A stretch of 64,000 nt of DNA from Phocaeicola vulgatus ATCC 8482 (GTDB taxonomy: Bacteria > Bacteroidota > Bacteroidia > Bacteroidales > Bacteroidaceae), in the NCBI RefSeq assembly GCF_000012825.1, contig NC_009614.1, forward strand, positions 496,001 to 560,000. Direction: 5' to 3'. The translations under genes and the position numbers were made by a program. Positions 36,101-43,881 of the stretch are shown one piece after another (the stretch's first letter is position 1; each line of letters begins with the position of its first letter). The notes under the pieces are model-generated. The model worked only from the letters and a program-made list of their open reading frames with translations, ran no database searches and had not been told where the DNA came from.

Positions 36101-36378
36101 TCTAAAGCCTGATCGAAACTTACATTGTCCAAATCAATATCGATCGTATTATACTTTTGGACAACACTCTCATCATAGAAAAACTCATAACCGGAAAGGT
36201 TACTCAGTTTCTTGAACACATCAGCCAATTTCACTTTACGCATCTGCAATGTAACTATCTGATTCAATTCAACTTGTGCTGCATGCACGGGGAAAGCAGC
36301 CATGGATGCCGAACCTAGCAATAAGGTCGGTACAAGCAATACTCGGGCCCACGAAGCCCTCTTCGCATGTTGTTTCAT
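33109..36378 (-). CDS. SusC/RagA family TonB-linked outer-membrane transducer with STN domain
   Basis: 1089 aa. Order: signal peptide (1-34, ending VHAA); STN domain (about 40-115, MRKVKLADVFKKLSNLSGYE); carboxypeptidase-D-regulatory-like domain (GRVTDANNEPLIGVSIVIQG); TonB box region with VVVIGYGVQKK; plug (TTNALESLQGKVAGLD); and a 22-strand barrel ending in an aromatic-rich strand. It imports oligosaccharides across the outer membrane. The STN domain means it also signals to the FecR anti-sigma factor encoded directly upstream. Confidence 0.96.
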   Translation of the reverse strand: MKQHAKRASWARVLLVPTLLLGSASMAAFPVHAAQVELNQIVTLQMRKVKLADVFKKLSNLSGYEFFYDESVVQKYNTIDIDLDNVSFDQALEQIRKQTSLQLSKVNNTIVVSLARQVLASSGKVQASRHRVTGRVTDANNEPLIGVSIVIQGNSGGTITDIDGRYTLEEVDADATLVFSYIGYVSQKIVVGNQQTLNVQMKEDNQTLEEVVVIGYGVQKKRDMTGSIASIKSKDITAIPTTNALESLQGKVAGLDLTNSSGQAGSTPNFTIRGERSLTASNAPLILVDGIDYGTSLDINPTDIESIEVLKDASSTAIYGTRGANGIIMITTKKGKEGKSKVSFNAFVSSTMITDYPDIMDAEEYAQYKREAYRDRTTGKYAEDAAVFAPEELTYLEKGYDTNYRDMLMHNGFNQNYEVSVSGGNTKTKHNISLGYRSEEGLFKDDNYKRYNARVALDHQLFDNVQVGTNIIYAYVDKNNRYSPLNMANKIVPISKPYDEEGNLVMYPSPGYNTQMNPLIDDQEGMRVDNTIQERFFGSLYLNWNITKDILFRTTLGLNSVNVRRGFFCDKNSLQGSGKDSQSYKEHTMTRNLTWENVLTYSKDFSDIHNLQAMVGTSTILNSKEYTYAGGKGQVYADNWFHNLYSNEKEITIKSSLVDQNLASFFGRVNYKLMDRYMLTASLRADGSSVFAPGKKWGYFPSVALAWRINEENFLKNVDAISNLKLRLSWGQSGQCAIDPYQTVGLLGNSTYSFNNEGAYGFYPKTMSNKELTWETTTQYNLGLDFGFFNNRISGSIDIYKAETRDILMNRVIPSINGYASVMENIGKTESTGVDLTLSTVNIQNKNFSWFSDFSLSHNREKIKELASGQLKDEANAWFVGEPFKVFYDYKKEGIWQLGEEAAAAANGQEPGDIKVQDVDGNGVITTDDRIIYSQRPDVTFGFNNTFNYKGFDLSVFLYARLGQWIAYDYNTTYRINALENGGNVDYWTPENPTNAFPCPNKSKSYTQVTYYSTLKYEDGSFFKIRDITLGYTFKPELLKHLNLSKLRVYATAKNFFTFSKIDNYDPEQGGSISFPMTKQLVFGLNVEF

Positions 36379-36406
36379 AGATCTTGATTATTTAATTATT
36401 AAGGTA

Positions 36407-37393
36407 TTATTTATATAGAATATACGAATTGTTTGCTTTCCTGTATTTAATGCCCGTAGCCAAGCGAATGGACTCCAAAACCGCCTCCAAACTCCTATTA
36501 TCATGCGTACCCGAAAGGAAATTGTTAAAGACAAAACTTGAGTCTAATCGTATAGTACAATTATACACCCGTTCCAACCTCCTCGTCACTTCTTGTATCG
36601 GAGTACGGTTAAAGTATAACTTGTTCTGCATCCACAACATATAATTTTGAGTATTCACATGCTCACGCTCCAGATGCATATTGGTTTTATCCAATACCAA
36701 TTGCTCGCCGGGGGTCAGTTTCAATTGTTCTTCGCCGAAATTCATCAGCACCTTTCCTGTGCATAGAGTCAGTTGCAGTTCCTCACTATCTTCATAATTA
36801 TTCAGATTAAAAGTAGTACCCAAAACACGTATTTTATAATCCTGACTTTGAATAATGAAAGGACAGTCTTTATTTTTAGCTACATCAAAATAAGCCTCTC
36901 CCTTGAAATGAACGTAACGGCCTTCTTTTCCAAACTGCCTCGGATATTTCATATAAGAGCCTGCATTCAAGATCACTTTTGTCCCGTCAGGGAGCACCAC
37001 TTTTTGTCTTTTACCATAAGGTACGTGTATTTCATATTGAGCAACCTTCATGCCTGCCGGATTAGCAAAATAAACTACGCTCAAAACGATGCAAAGCAAT
37101 ATAGCCGCAGCAATGCTCCCCCATTTTTTTACTAAATAGATAGAGTGATTCCGACGCCTATCCTCGTAATTGCTGATAATTTGAAGTGCCTGACGCTCAT
37201 TGGAAATCCATTCCTCCCATGAGGATGAAGACTCTTCTTCACCAGTTTTCCATAAACAAGCAGAAGCTTCATCAAAGTCTTTTGACTGGTCTGTCTTTGT
37301 GTCTGCCAACAGTTCCTCAATATCCTTACAGGTATAAATACCGTCAACAAATCTTTTCCAAACCGAATAATGTATCTTTTGTTTTTCTTTCAT
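36407..37393 (-). CDS. FecR family anti-sigma factor
   Basis: 328 aa. A cytoplasmic N-terminal part (1-85) is followed by one membrane helix (about 90-110, IAAAILLCIVLSVVYFA), a FecR domain (VPYGKRQKVVLPDGTKVILN, GEAYFDVAKN, VLGTTFNLNNY) and a C-terminal DUF4974/STN-like domain (NRTPIQEVTRRLERVYNCTI). It holds the ECF sigma inactive until SusC transmits a signal. It lies between the sigma factor (64-base gap) and susC (28-base gap). Confidence 0.93.
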   Translation of the reverse strand: MKEKQKIHYSVWKRFVDGIYTCKDIEELLADTKTDQSKDFDEASACLWKTGEEESSSSWEEWISNERQALQIISNYEDRRRNHSIYLVKKWGSIAAAILLCIVLSVVYFANPAGMKVAQYEIHVPYGKRQKVVLPDGTKVILNAGSYMKYPRQFGKEGRYVHFKGEAYFDVAKNKDCPFIIQSQDYKIRVLGTTFNLNNYEDSEELQLTLCTGKVLMNFGEEQLKLTPGEQLVLDKTNMHLEREHVNTQNYMLWMQNKLYFNRTPIQEVTRRLERVYNCTIRLDSSFVFNNFLSGTHDNRSLEAVLESIRLATGIKYRKANNSYILYK

Positions 37394-37457
37394 TATGCAT
37401 TTCTTTCGTTTCTCTATAAAGGATACGAATCAAAAGCAAAAGGTGGGGATAGGAATC

Positions 37458-38060
37458 TTATGGTTTAACGTATTTTAATATGATTAGGCTTACAAGTATT
37501 GGACAGGCACTAATGAAAGGGATCAGATAAGCACGAATTTTCTCTAACGCATTTTTTATATGATCTTGCACAGTATAAACAGACAAACCAAGTTGTTCAG
37601 CTATTTCTTTATGAGACAGTCCTCTATTCCGGCTCAATTCGAAAATCTCCCGTTGGCGCGGACTCAACTGTTCCAAAGCCTGTGCAATCAATTCCTTAAT
37701 ATTCTTTTCTTCCAGACTCTTCTCTACATCATCTACATAATCAATGGCCTGTTCCATCAGTTTTTCGTATAGCACAGATCGGGCAGACAGAGAACGAAAT
37801 ATATCGTAAATACGATTTCTTGCTATAGTATAAAGAAAAGCGGAAAAAGACTGCTCAATCCGAATATCTTCCTTCTTTTCCCAAACGGTCAAAAAAATAT
37901 CTTGTGTTATATCCTCAGCTATCTCTTTATCCTTGACAAAATGGACACAATAATAAAGGACCTGGGACTTATAAAAAGAGAAAAGATGGCTGAAAGCAAT
38001 CTTGTCTCCATTTATAAGTTTCCGAATTAATTCCCGCTCTATGTCAAAAGGCAGCTTCAT
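37458..38060 (-). CDS. ECF RNA polymerase sigma factor
   Basis: 200 aa. Sigma region 2 (SHLFSFYKSQVLYYCVHFVK, EDITQDIFLTVWEK) and region 4 (LEQLSPRQREIFELSRNRGL, SHKEIAEQLGLSVYTVQDHI) are clear. The tail ends in a hydrophobic segment (PILVSLIILKYVKP). It probably directs transcription of the susC/susD genes when released by the FecR protein. The ATG lies 2 bases after the stop of the upstream glycoside hydrolase gene, so the sigma gene depended on that gene's promoter, now separated from it by IS66. Confidence 0.94.
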   Translation of the reverse strand: MKLPFDIERELIRKLINGDKIAFSHLFSFYKSQVLYYCVHFVKDKEIAEDITQDIFLTVWEKKEDIRIEQSFSAFLYTIARNRIYDIFRSLSARSVLYEKLMEQAIDYVDDVEKSLEEKNIKELIAQALEQLSPRQREIFELSRNRGLSHKEIAEQLGLSVYTVQDHIKNALEKIRAYLIPFISACPILVSLIILKYVKP

Positions 38061-38062
38061 AC

Positions 38063-39317
38063 CTAGAATTCAGTAACGAATGGTTTCCCATCCAACCATG
38101 CAGCCATATTCAACACCAGTAAATTCCAGTTCTGAAAACCTTTATTCAATACCGGCTCACCATTATCAGGCAGATAATATTCATGTAATGCCCCGAAACG
38201 TTCATAGTCACGTCCCAAAAGCAAAATGGTCTTTTCCGCCAATTCCCGGGCCTCTTCCGTAAATCCATATTTCACCAATCCACGAAAGACCAGATAATTC
38301 ACATTAATCCAAACCGGACCTTGCCAGGAAGACGGATTCCCACTGGCACGTACATTATACATTTTTTCCAAAGGAGACAAAGTACGGATTCCCGCCGGAG
38401 CGTTAAAGGAGCAAGTATCATGAAAATGAATCCGCACTATTTCCTTTGCTTGCTCCGGAGTGGCAATTTCAGCCCACATCGCCATAAATCCGCTCCACAC
38501 ACTAAGACGCTGAATCAAACAATCATAATCACGCGGCTGCCCTACGTGCAGAAACAATTGTCCCGGGTACAGCCCCTTTATATCCGGTTTCTCCACCGGA
38601 AGCAGATTCAAATCCACACTATAATAAAAACGGTCACGCGGGTCCCAACAATGTTCTTGTACCTTTCCTTTCAATACTGCCGCTTCTTTCTCAAAGGAAA
38701 CTGCTATATCATCCAAATTCAGACAGCCGGCCAAGTATGCCATAGCCTGTAATTCGCGATACATCAACGCGTTCAAGAAGATGGATCCCGAACTGCCCTG
38801 AGGACGATAAAAAGTACTGGGATCATTATCAACTCCGATAGCCTCATCAGTTTCCCAATAGAATAACCCAGTTGCCTTGTGACGATGAAAATTCAAATAT
38901 TTACAGACAAATGACTGCAACGTATAAAAATCATCGCGCAACCACTCCGCATCCCCGTTCATATTGCGGACAATAAAGGCGGCATGTTGCGCCAATGTAG
39001 GTTTGTGCATATTGCTTTTCCAAGGATTCCGTGTTTTCAACATCTCTTCGCGGCTAGGGGCATTCCGTTCTATCCAGATAGGAATCCAACCGTCCATACC
39101 TCCATAGTGCAAGGAATTGAGGATGCATCCCTGTTCATACTTCAGGGCCTCCTGCTTATCCTTTTCCGTGCCGTTCTCTAATAAGATTTGGCGCAGAGCG
39201 ATGTTGCTCAACCAAGAATCCCAATCCCATAGCATATCTAAGTATTGATTACTTCCCGGAGCAAGGAACGGAAAGACTAAAGCTCCTCCGGCTTCACGAT
39301 ACATGCCTTTCATATCT
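38063..39317 (-). pseudogene. MGH1/trehalase-like glycoside hydrolase, catalytic fragment (split by IS66)
   Basis: About 415 residues of an (alpha/alpha)6-barrel hydrolase of the MGH1-like/GH63-GH37 type: MYREAGGALVFPFLAPGSNQ, YLDMLWDWDSWLSN, IGVDNDPSTFYRPQG, WQGPVWINVNYLVFRGL, LHEYYLPDNGEPVLNKGFQNWN. The fragment meets IS66 at the duplication 39310-39317. Rejoined to 41689-41824 it gives a 460-aa protein with a signal peptide, in frame. An ATG at 39325 inside the IS end or at 39313 could start a signal-less protein. Substrate unknown. Confidence 0.85.
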
Positions 39318-39353
39318 GTAAGCATTCGGCCTCGTGCGTGTTTCTCTCCAAGT

Positions 39354-39406
39354 TATAATAAAGTCAAAAGCCAGACGAAGCATGTCTGGCTTTTGACTTT
39401 ATTATA
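39354..39406 (-). terminator. 23-bp hairpin inside the left end of IS66
   Basis: A perfect 23-bp stem (39354-39376 with 39384-39406) around a 7-base loop lies just past the tnpC stop, with AT-rich flanks. It probably stops transcription in both directions and would cut any readthrough from the IS or the original promoter into the downstream operon. Confidence 0.7.
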
Positions 39407-39416
39407 GCTTTCCTGT

Positions 39417-41030
39417 TTATCCTTTCCAATTAAATGGCAGTAAATCGGTGTAATCGTTTTTCTCTTCTCTTTCTTTCTCCTGTACCCTAATCAGCACGTC
39501 CTGCATCCATAGTTTTGGGTTCACCTTATTTTCCCTACAGCATCCCATCAGTGAAAAGAAAATTGCCGCTGCATGTGCTGCCTCATGTGATCCGGAGAAG
39601 AGCGTATTTTTTCTGTTTAAAGTCAACGGCCTTATAGAACGCTCCACCGGATTATTGTCAATGCAGAACTGTGCGTCATTGACATATCCGGACAGTTGTT
39701 CAAAGCGTGTGTACATATAGAACATGGCCTTGGCAATAGGCGATTTATCGACCGTATGTCCATATTCCTCCTTGCACCATTTTTCCAGTTCTTTGATAAT
39801 AGGGTACGATTTTTCCCGGCGAAGCTTTACCACCGCCTCCCCTTCCAGATGTTCCATTCTGATTTTCTCCTCCACGGCATACAGTCCGCCTATTTTTCCA
39901 AGTGCATGCCTTGCTCTGGGAGGGTCATTTCCTTCCGCTTCCACAAAGTTGCGCCTGACGTGCGCCCAGCAGCACAGATGCAACTTTCCGGGTAGCGTGT
40001 CGAACTTGTCATATACTGCAAAGCCGTCACTCTGTACCACCCGGACCTGTCCTGCCAGCAGTGTGTCTATTCCGCTGCTGCCACGGCCCTTGTGATATTC
40101 AAAGAAGGGGGTATGGAACCGGGGCAGATAGAAGTTCCACATATACCCGCGGTGAAGAGCACCGGGCCGGTCGCTTTCAAGTACGGGATGGGGTGTCTCA
40201 TCGGCCATGACGTAATAGCTGTCCTTGACCAGTTCACGAAGTTCATTATAGATTGGTTCCAGACGCTGTGCGGCAGCCATCATCCAGTTACTTACGGTGG
40301 AAGGACTCAGATGGATTCCTTCACGCTCAAAGATATCCAGCTGTCTGTGCAGAGGCAGGTGGTCGTAATATTTGGCGGTAGCAATGTGGGCCAGTACACT
40401 TTCCGAGGCATTGCTGTGGGGATGTGCCATTACGGGCATGGGAGCGGTTATGATACGACCGTCGGCGAGCCGGTATTTAGGACGGATGATGCGTTTCACA
40501 TAGAATCGGGCGGGACTGACAGCATACTGTTCGCTCACTTCCTCTCCCAGCTTCGTCGCTCCCTCCAACGAAAGGCCTTCCGGCATGGGAATGATAATCT
40601 CCTCACGGGGAAGGGACGGGTCGATGGGCTTACGGGCGTGGGGAGTGATCTTTTTCGTGAAGCTTTTACGGAAACGATTGTAGCCATTCTCCGATGTGAC
40701 GGATTTCCCAGCGGTTTTCTGTTCTTCCGCTACCGGGTCATTGACATCGGACGGAGACTCGAAACAGATGCTCAGCTGGCCGGCATCTTCGGGAAGATGA
40801 CGTTTTTCACTGGATTTACCCCATAAACGGCGTGTCAAGTCAGCCAATTTCCATCTCAGATCGGCAATGACGGCTGTACAGGCCGAGATTTCTTCGACCT
40901 GGCGGGAATACTCCTGCAAAGAGGCTTCGTATTTTCTCTGAAGTTCCGCATGCTCCTTTTCAAGGCATTCATGTTCCTTGCGCAACTCTTCGTACTCTTC
41001 CAAAGTAAGGGTAATAACCGGTTCTTTCAC
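39417..41030 (-). CDS. tnpC: IS66 family transposase TnpC
   Basis: 537 aa. An N-terminal coiled coil (about 10-70) is followed by a zinc-finger-like region that here lacks the usual Cys motif, then the DDE catalytic core: D in YYVMADETPHP, D in VVQSDGFAVYDKF, and E in CIDNNPVERSIRPLTLNRKN. It ends with the IS66 C-terminal domain (SLMGCCRENKVNPKLWMQDV). Full length, so the element may be active. Confidence 0.95.
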   Translation of the reverse strand: MKEPVITLTLEEYEELRKEHECLEKEHAELQRKYEASLQEYSRQVEEISACTAVIADLRWKLADLTRRLWGKSSEKRHLPEDAGQLSICFESPSDVNDPVAEEQKTAGKSVTSENGYNRFRKSFTKKITPHARKPIDPSLPREEIIIPMPEGLSLEGATKLGEEVSEQYAVSPARFYVKRIIRPKYRLADGRIITAPMPVMAHPHSNASESVLAHIATAKYYDHLPLHRQLDIFEREGIHLSPSTVSNWMMAAAQRLEPIYNELRELVKDSYYVMADETPHPVLESDRPGALHRGYMWNFYLPRFHTPFFEYHKGRGSSGIDTLLAGQVRVVQSDGFAVYDKFDTLPGKLHLCCWAHVRRNFVEAEGNDPPRARHALGKIGGLYAVEEKIRMEHLEGEAVVKLRREKSYPIIKELEKWCKEEYGHTVDKSPIAKAMFYMYTRFEQLSGYVNDAQFCIDNNPVERSIRPLTLNRKNTLFSGSHEAAHAAAIFFSLMGCCRENKVNPKLWMQDVLIRVQEKEREEKNDYTDLLPFNWKG

Positions 41031-41098
41031 TGTACATCCACTTTTTATTATGTGGCAAAGTTATCAAAATAAAACTGCACGGCTTATAGAATGGGGAA

Positions 41099-41608
41099 TT
41101 ACTTTTCAACTGTTTTCCGATACTTTTTAACAGTAAGCAGCTCATTCAGGCGATTCCAGGAAATTTGAAGAAAATCCTTCTTCCGTTCCTCCTTTTTCAA
41201 GAGGAAAGAACCGCGATTCAGACGACGGCATTCCAGACGGTATTCGTCGTCGCACCGATAAAGGATATGCAACCTGCTACGGGAGCGGTCGGGAAAAATA
41301 TGACAGCTCTGCTCTGACACGCAGGAACCCGTGTGTCGGATGACCTCGCCACAAAGACCGTCAATACCTTTATGGAAATTACAACCTTGGGGATAAAGGT
41401 AATAAGACCAAAAAGGACTGCTGCGGAAAAGGCCAAGACCTAAAGGGAGAAGTAGGTCCTGAGGGGAATGGATACCAAGGCTGGAAGACGAAACTTTATA
41501 ACGACGGCCGCCATCAAATATGAAAAGAACAGAATCAAAATGGTTAGACTCGGAAAAGAGAGTACGTAGTTTATCACTTTCGCTAGAAAATTCTAATACT
41601 GAACACAT
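41099..41608 (-). CDS. IS66 accessory protein TnpB-like
   Basis: 169 aa. Residues about 66-150 resemble TnpB (Orf2) of IS66: LYPQGCNFHKGIDGLCGEVI and RSRSRLHILYRCDDEYRLEC. The first 60 residues are extra compared with the usual 115-120-aa TnpB and may be a fused remnant of TnpA or a non-native start. It lies between the right inverted repeat and tnpC. Function in transposition is required in some IS66 elements. Confidence 0.7.
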   Translation of the reverse strand: MCSVLEFSSESDKLRTLFSESNHFDSVLFIFDGGRRYKVSSSSLGIHSPQDLLLPLGLGLFRSSPFWSYYLYPQGCNFHKGIDGLCGEVIRHTGSCVSEQSCHIFPDRSRSRLHILYRCDDEYRLECRRLNRGSFLLKKEERKKDFLQISWNRLNELLTVKKYRKTVEK

Positions 41609-41688
41609 AATGGATTAAGATTATAATGAAGCCACAAAGGTAGGAAGGAAAAGAGGGGAAAAAAACACGCACGAGGCCGAATGCTTAC

Positions 41689-41824
41689 TCATATCTTTAT
41701 AAATATGGGCACGGCACAATTCTTTGTATTTTGCAATATTCTCGGGAGTACGTTCCGGCATTTGTGCATTTAGCATAAACGGGAAACAACAAATTGTTAA
41801 AAAGACCAGTAATTGTTTTTTCAT
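41689..41824 (-). pseudogene. MGH1-like glycoside hydrolase, N-terminal fragment with signal peptide
   Basis: The first 45 codons of the hydrolase split by IS66: signal peptide MKKQLLVFLTICCFPFMLNA, then QMPERTPENIAKYKELCRAH, reaching IYKDM at the insertion. Readthrough into the IS adds a few foreign residues to a stop at 41621. The original promoter (-7 box at 41852) is still present but now serves only this stub. Confidence 0.85.
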
Positions 41825-41851
41825 AGGTATTATCTCATTTTGCTGACAGGG

Positions 41852-41859
41852 CAAAAATA
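41852..41859 (-). promoter_or_regulatory. -7 box of the disrupted glycoside hydrolase operon
   Basis: TATTTTTG on the minus strand, 27 bases before the ATG at 41824. Before the IS66 insertion it probably drove the hydrolase-sigma-FecR-SusC-SusD operon. Confidence 0.6.
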
Positions 41860-41929
41860 CAAATTAAAACGAAAAGAAAAAGAGATTAAAACAAAAATTA
41901 TTTCGAAACTAATCAAAATATAACTAGAA

Positions 41930-41951
41930 AAGGCTGCCCGCAGGCAGCCTT
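41930..41951 (-). terminator. Terminator after the Zn-metallopeptidase gene
   Basis: AAGGCTGCC (41930-41938) and GGCAGCCTT (41943-41951) form a 9-bp GC-rich stem with loop CGCA. On the minus strand TTTCTAGTT follows. Confidence 0.7.
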
Positions 41952-41983
41952 CTATAATAAAAATATATTTCCCTTATAAGGTC

Positions 41984-42664
41984 TTAGTCACGACGTCCCA
42001 TATAAATCATTATATAGTAAATCAGTGTAGCCAACGAACTAAGTGCCGCAACCACATACGTATAAGCAGCTGAACGCAGCGCATCCTCTGCCGCATGATG
42101 GTTATATGAATTTGTAATTCCGGCCTTGCTCAACCATACCAACGCACGCTGGCTGGCATTGATCTCAACAGGCAACGTAATAAAGCTGAAAAGAGTGGTC
42201 ATGGCAAAAAGACAAATTCCTGCCAACAATAACTGCGGGAAAGTATTCACCATCAAAATACCTGCCAGTAACACCCAAGTCATAATAGAAGATGAGAACT
42301 GCACCACAGGCACCAAAGCCGAGCGCATCTTTAGCGGAGCGTATGCACGCGCATGTTGCACGGCGTGTCCGCATTCATGGGCGGCAACTGCCGCAGCAGC
42401 CACACTGTTGCTTCCATATACCCCTTCACTAAGGTTCACCGTTTTGTTTGCCGGATTATAATGATCGGTCAGCATACCCGGAGTGCTGGTTACACGCACG
42501 TCATAGATACCGTTATCATGCAACATTTTTTCAGCCACATCCTTTCCTGTCATACCGCTGGCCAAAGGCATCTTCGAGTATTTCTTAAACTTGCTTTGCA
42601 GACTATTCTGTACAATATAGCTGATTACCGCGATTCCAATAAATAAGATCCAATACATTGACAT
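41984..42664 (-). CDS. Membrane zinc metallopeptidase (YugP/Zn_peptidase_2 family)
   Basis: 226 aa from the ATG at 42664 (MSMYWILFIGIAVISYIVQ). There are about four membrane segments; the HExxH motif is HECGH (H96-H100), with NLSEGVYGSNSVAAAAVAAHE before it. Family members are integral membrane proteases of unknown substrate. A 22-codon upstream extension has no supporting feature. It stands alone between a terminator and the divergent AraC gene. Confidence 0.88.
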   Translation of the reverse strand: MSMYWILFIGIAVISYIVQNSLQSKFKKYSKMPLASGMTGKDVAEKMLHDNGIYDVRVTSTPGMLTDHYNPANKTVNLSEGVYGSNSVAAAAVAAHECGHAVQHARAYAPLKMRSALVPVVQFSSSIMTWVLLAGILMVNTFPQLLLAGICLFAMTTLFSFITLPVEINASQRALVWLSKAGITNSYNHHAAEDALRSAAYTYVVAALSSLATLIYYIMIYMGRRD

Positions 42665-42850
42665 AGTTTTGTTCTTTATAATTCTGTTGTTAAATATACA
42701 CGTTATTATGTACAAATAGTTTGCCAGCATCCCCCTTTTAAATAGAATTAAGAATTCCTGCCATCACACGCCTCCGAATTCACATCCGTCAATTTCAATT
42801 AAAAAATAATATTATGAGAAAAAAAGAGTGGATTATTGACTTTTGATTTA

Positions 42851-42858
42851 TACATTTG
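42851..42858 (+). promoter_or_regulatory. -7 box of the AraC-type regulator
   Basis: TACATTTG, 17 bases before the ATG at 42876. An in-frame TTG at 42843 lies upstream of this box and so is not the start. Confidence 0.65.
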
Positions 42859-42875
42859 AGGCAAAATTAAGAAAT

Positions 42876-43778
42876 ATGGAACATGAAATAGGAAATATAT
42901 CCATAGCCCGTATCCGACAGATGAATCCCAGTCTAAAAGGGATTAACAATGATTTCGTAATGGATAGAAGCGAACATTACATCCCCGAGAATATGAACCC
43001 CATCTTTAAATACCCATTACGGCTGGATGGAATCATTATCTCTATCCGTGAAAAAGGCTCTGCCAAAGTCAATATCAATTTACGGGAATACGACATTGAG
43101 CAAAACGATCTGATTATTTGCGCTCCCGGCGATATTCTACAGTCCATGTTATCACCGGGCATTCATTTGTCACAAATGTTTTTAATATCATCTGATTTCT
43201 TAAAAGAGATGTATATCAACCTGAACAGTTTCATGCCATTTTTCATCTCATTGAAAGAGAATCCCAAATTTCATTTGATGGAAGAAGAGGTACAGGAACT
43301 GAAATCATTCTATGAACTGATAGAAGAAACCGTAAGCCGGAACGATAACTTCAGGACAGAAATCGTACGCAGACTAATGGGGGCCTATTTATATAAGATA
43401 GGTTCCATCCTTCATAGAAAACAACCGGAATTCCTTTCCGAGAATCCGAAATCACTGAAAAGGGAAGAGGTATTGTTCAACCAGTTCATCAACTTGCTGA
43501 CCGAACATCACCGTAAAGAAAGACGCGTAGATTTTTATGCGGAGCAATTATTCCTGAGTCCCAAACATTTCTCCACCGTAGTAAAGAAAGTAAGCGGAAA
43601 AACTGCCGGAGAGTGGATTGACGAATATGTGATACTGGAAGCCAAAGCACTGTTGAAATACTCCGTCATGTCTATTCAGGAAGTAGCTTATTTTATGAAC
43701 TTCCCGAACCCTTCCTTTTTTGGCAAATACTTCAAGCACCATACCGGGTTATCTCCCAGCGAATACAAGATGCAATAA
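42876..43778 (+). CDS. AraC family transcriptional regulator
   Basis: 300 aa. The N-terminal cupin-like sensing part (about 40-110) includes REYDIEQNDLIICAPGDILQ. The C-terminal AraC HTH pair (about 200-300) has FYAEQLFLSPKHFSTVVKKV, SGKTAGEWIDEYVILEAKAL and SFFGKYFKHHTGLSPSEYK. It is monocistronic and divergent from the peptidase; its targets are unknown. Confidence 0.92.
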   Translation: MEHEIGNISIARIRQMNPSLKGINNDFVMDRSEHYIPENMNPIFKYPLRLDGIIISIREKGSAKVNINLREYDIEQNDLIICAPGDILQSMLSPGIHLSQMFLISSDFLKEMYINLNSFMPFFISLKENPKFHLMEEEVQELKSFYELIEETVSRNDNFRTEIVRRLMGAYLYKIGSILHRKQPEFLSENPKSLKREEVLFNQFINLLTEHHRKERRVDFYAEQLFLSPKHFSTVVKKVSGKTAGEWIDEYVILEAKALLKYSVMSIQEVAYFMNFPNPSFFGKYFKHHTGLSPSEYKMQ

Positions 43779-43809
43779 TGAAAACAGAAGATAAAAAATA
43801 GTAATCCAA

Positions 43810-43842
43810 CGGGGGCTGTCCGAAAAAAACGGACAGCCCCCG
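43810..43842 (+). terminator. GC-rich hairpin between the convergent AraC and nucleotidyltransferase genes
   Basis: A 13-bp perfect stem (43810-43822 with 43830-43842) around a loop of seven A. There is no strong T tail on either side, but its position between convergent genes suggests a bidirectional transcription end. Confidence 0.6.
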
Positions 43843-43881
43843 AAAGTAAATTATATAAGTGTGACTACACTACCTCTCATC

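Larger units (their letters stand above)
39318..41688 (-). mobile_element. IS66 family insertion sequence, 2371 bp
   Basis: The ends are exact. 26-bp perfect terminal inverted repeats start GTAAGCATTCGGCCTCG, and 8-bp target duplications TCATATCT flank the element at 39310-39317 and 41689-41696; both are IS66 hallmarks. It carries a TnpB-like ORF, the TnpC transposase and a 23-bp hairpin near its left end. It interrupts the glycoside hydrolase gene 45 codons after its start. Confidence 0.96.

Noticed and set aside
38063..39325. Treating the 420-aa hydrolase ORF as an intact gene
   Set aside because: Its first codons come from the IS66 end; the real N-terminus with signal peptide is on the other side of the element.
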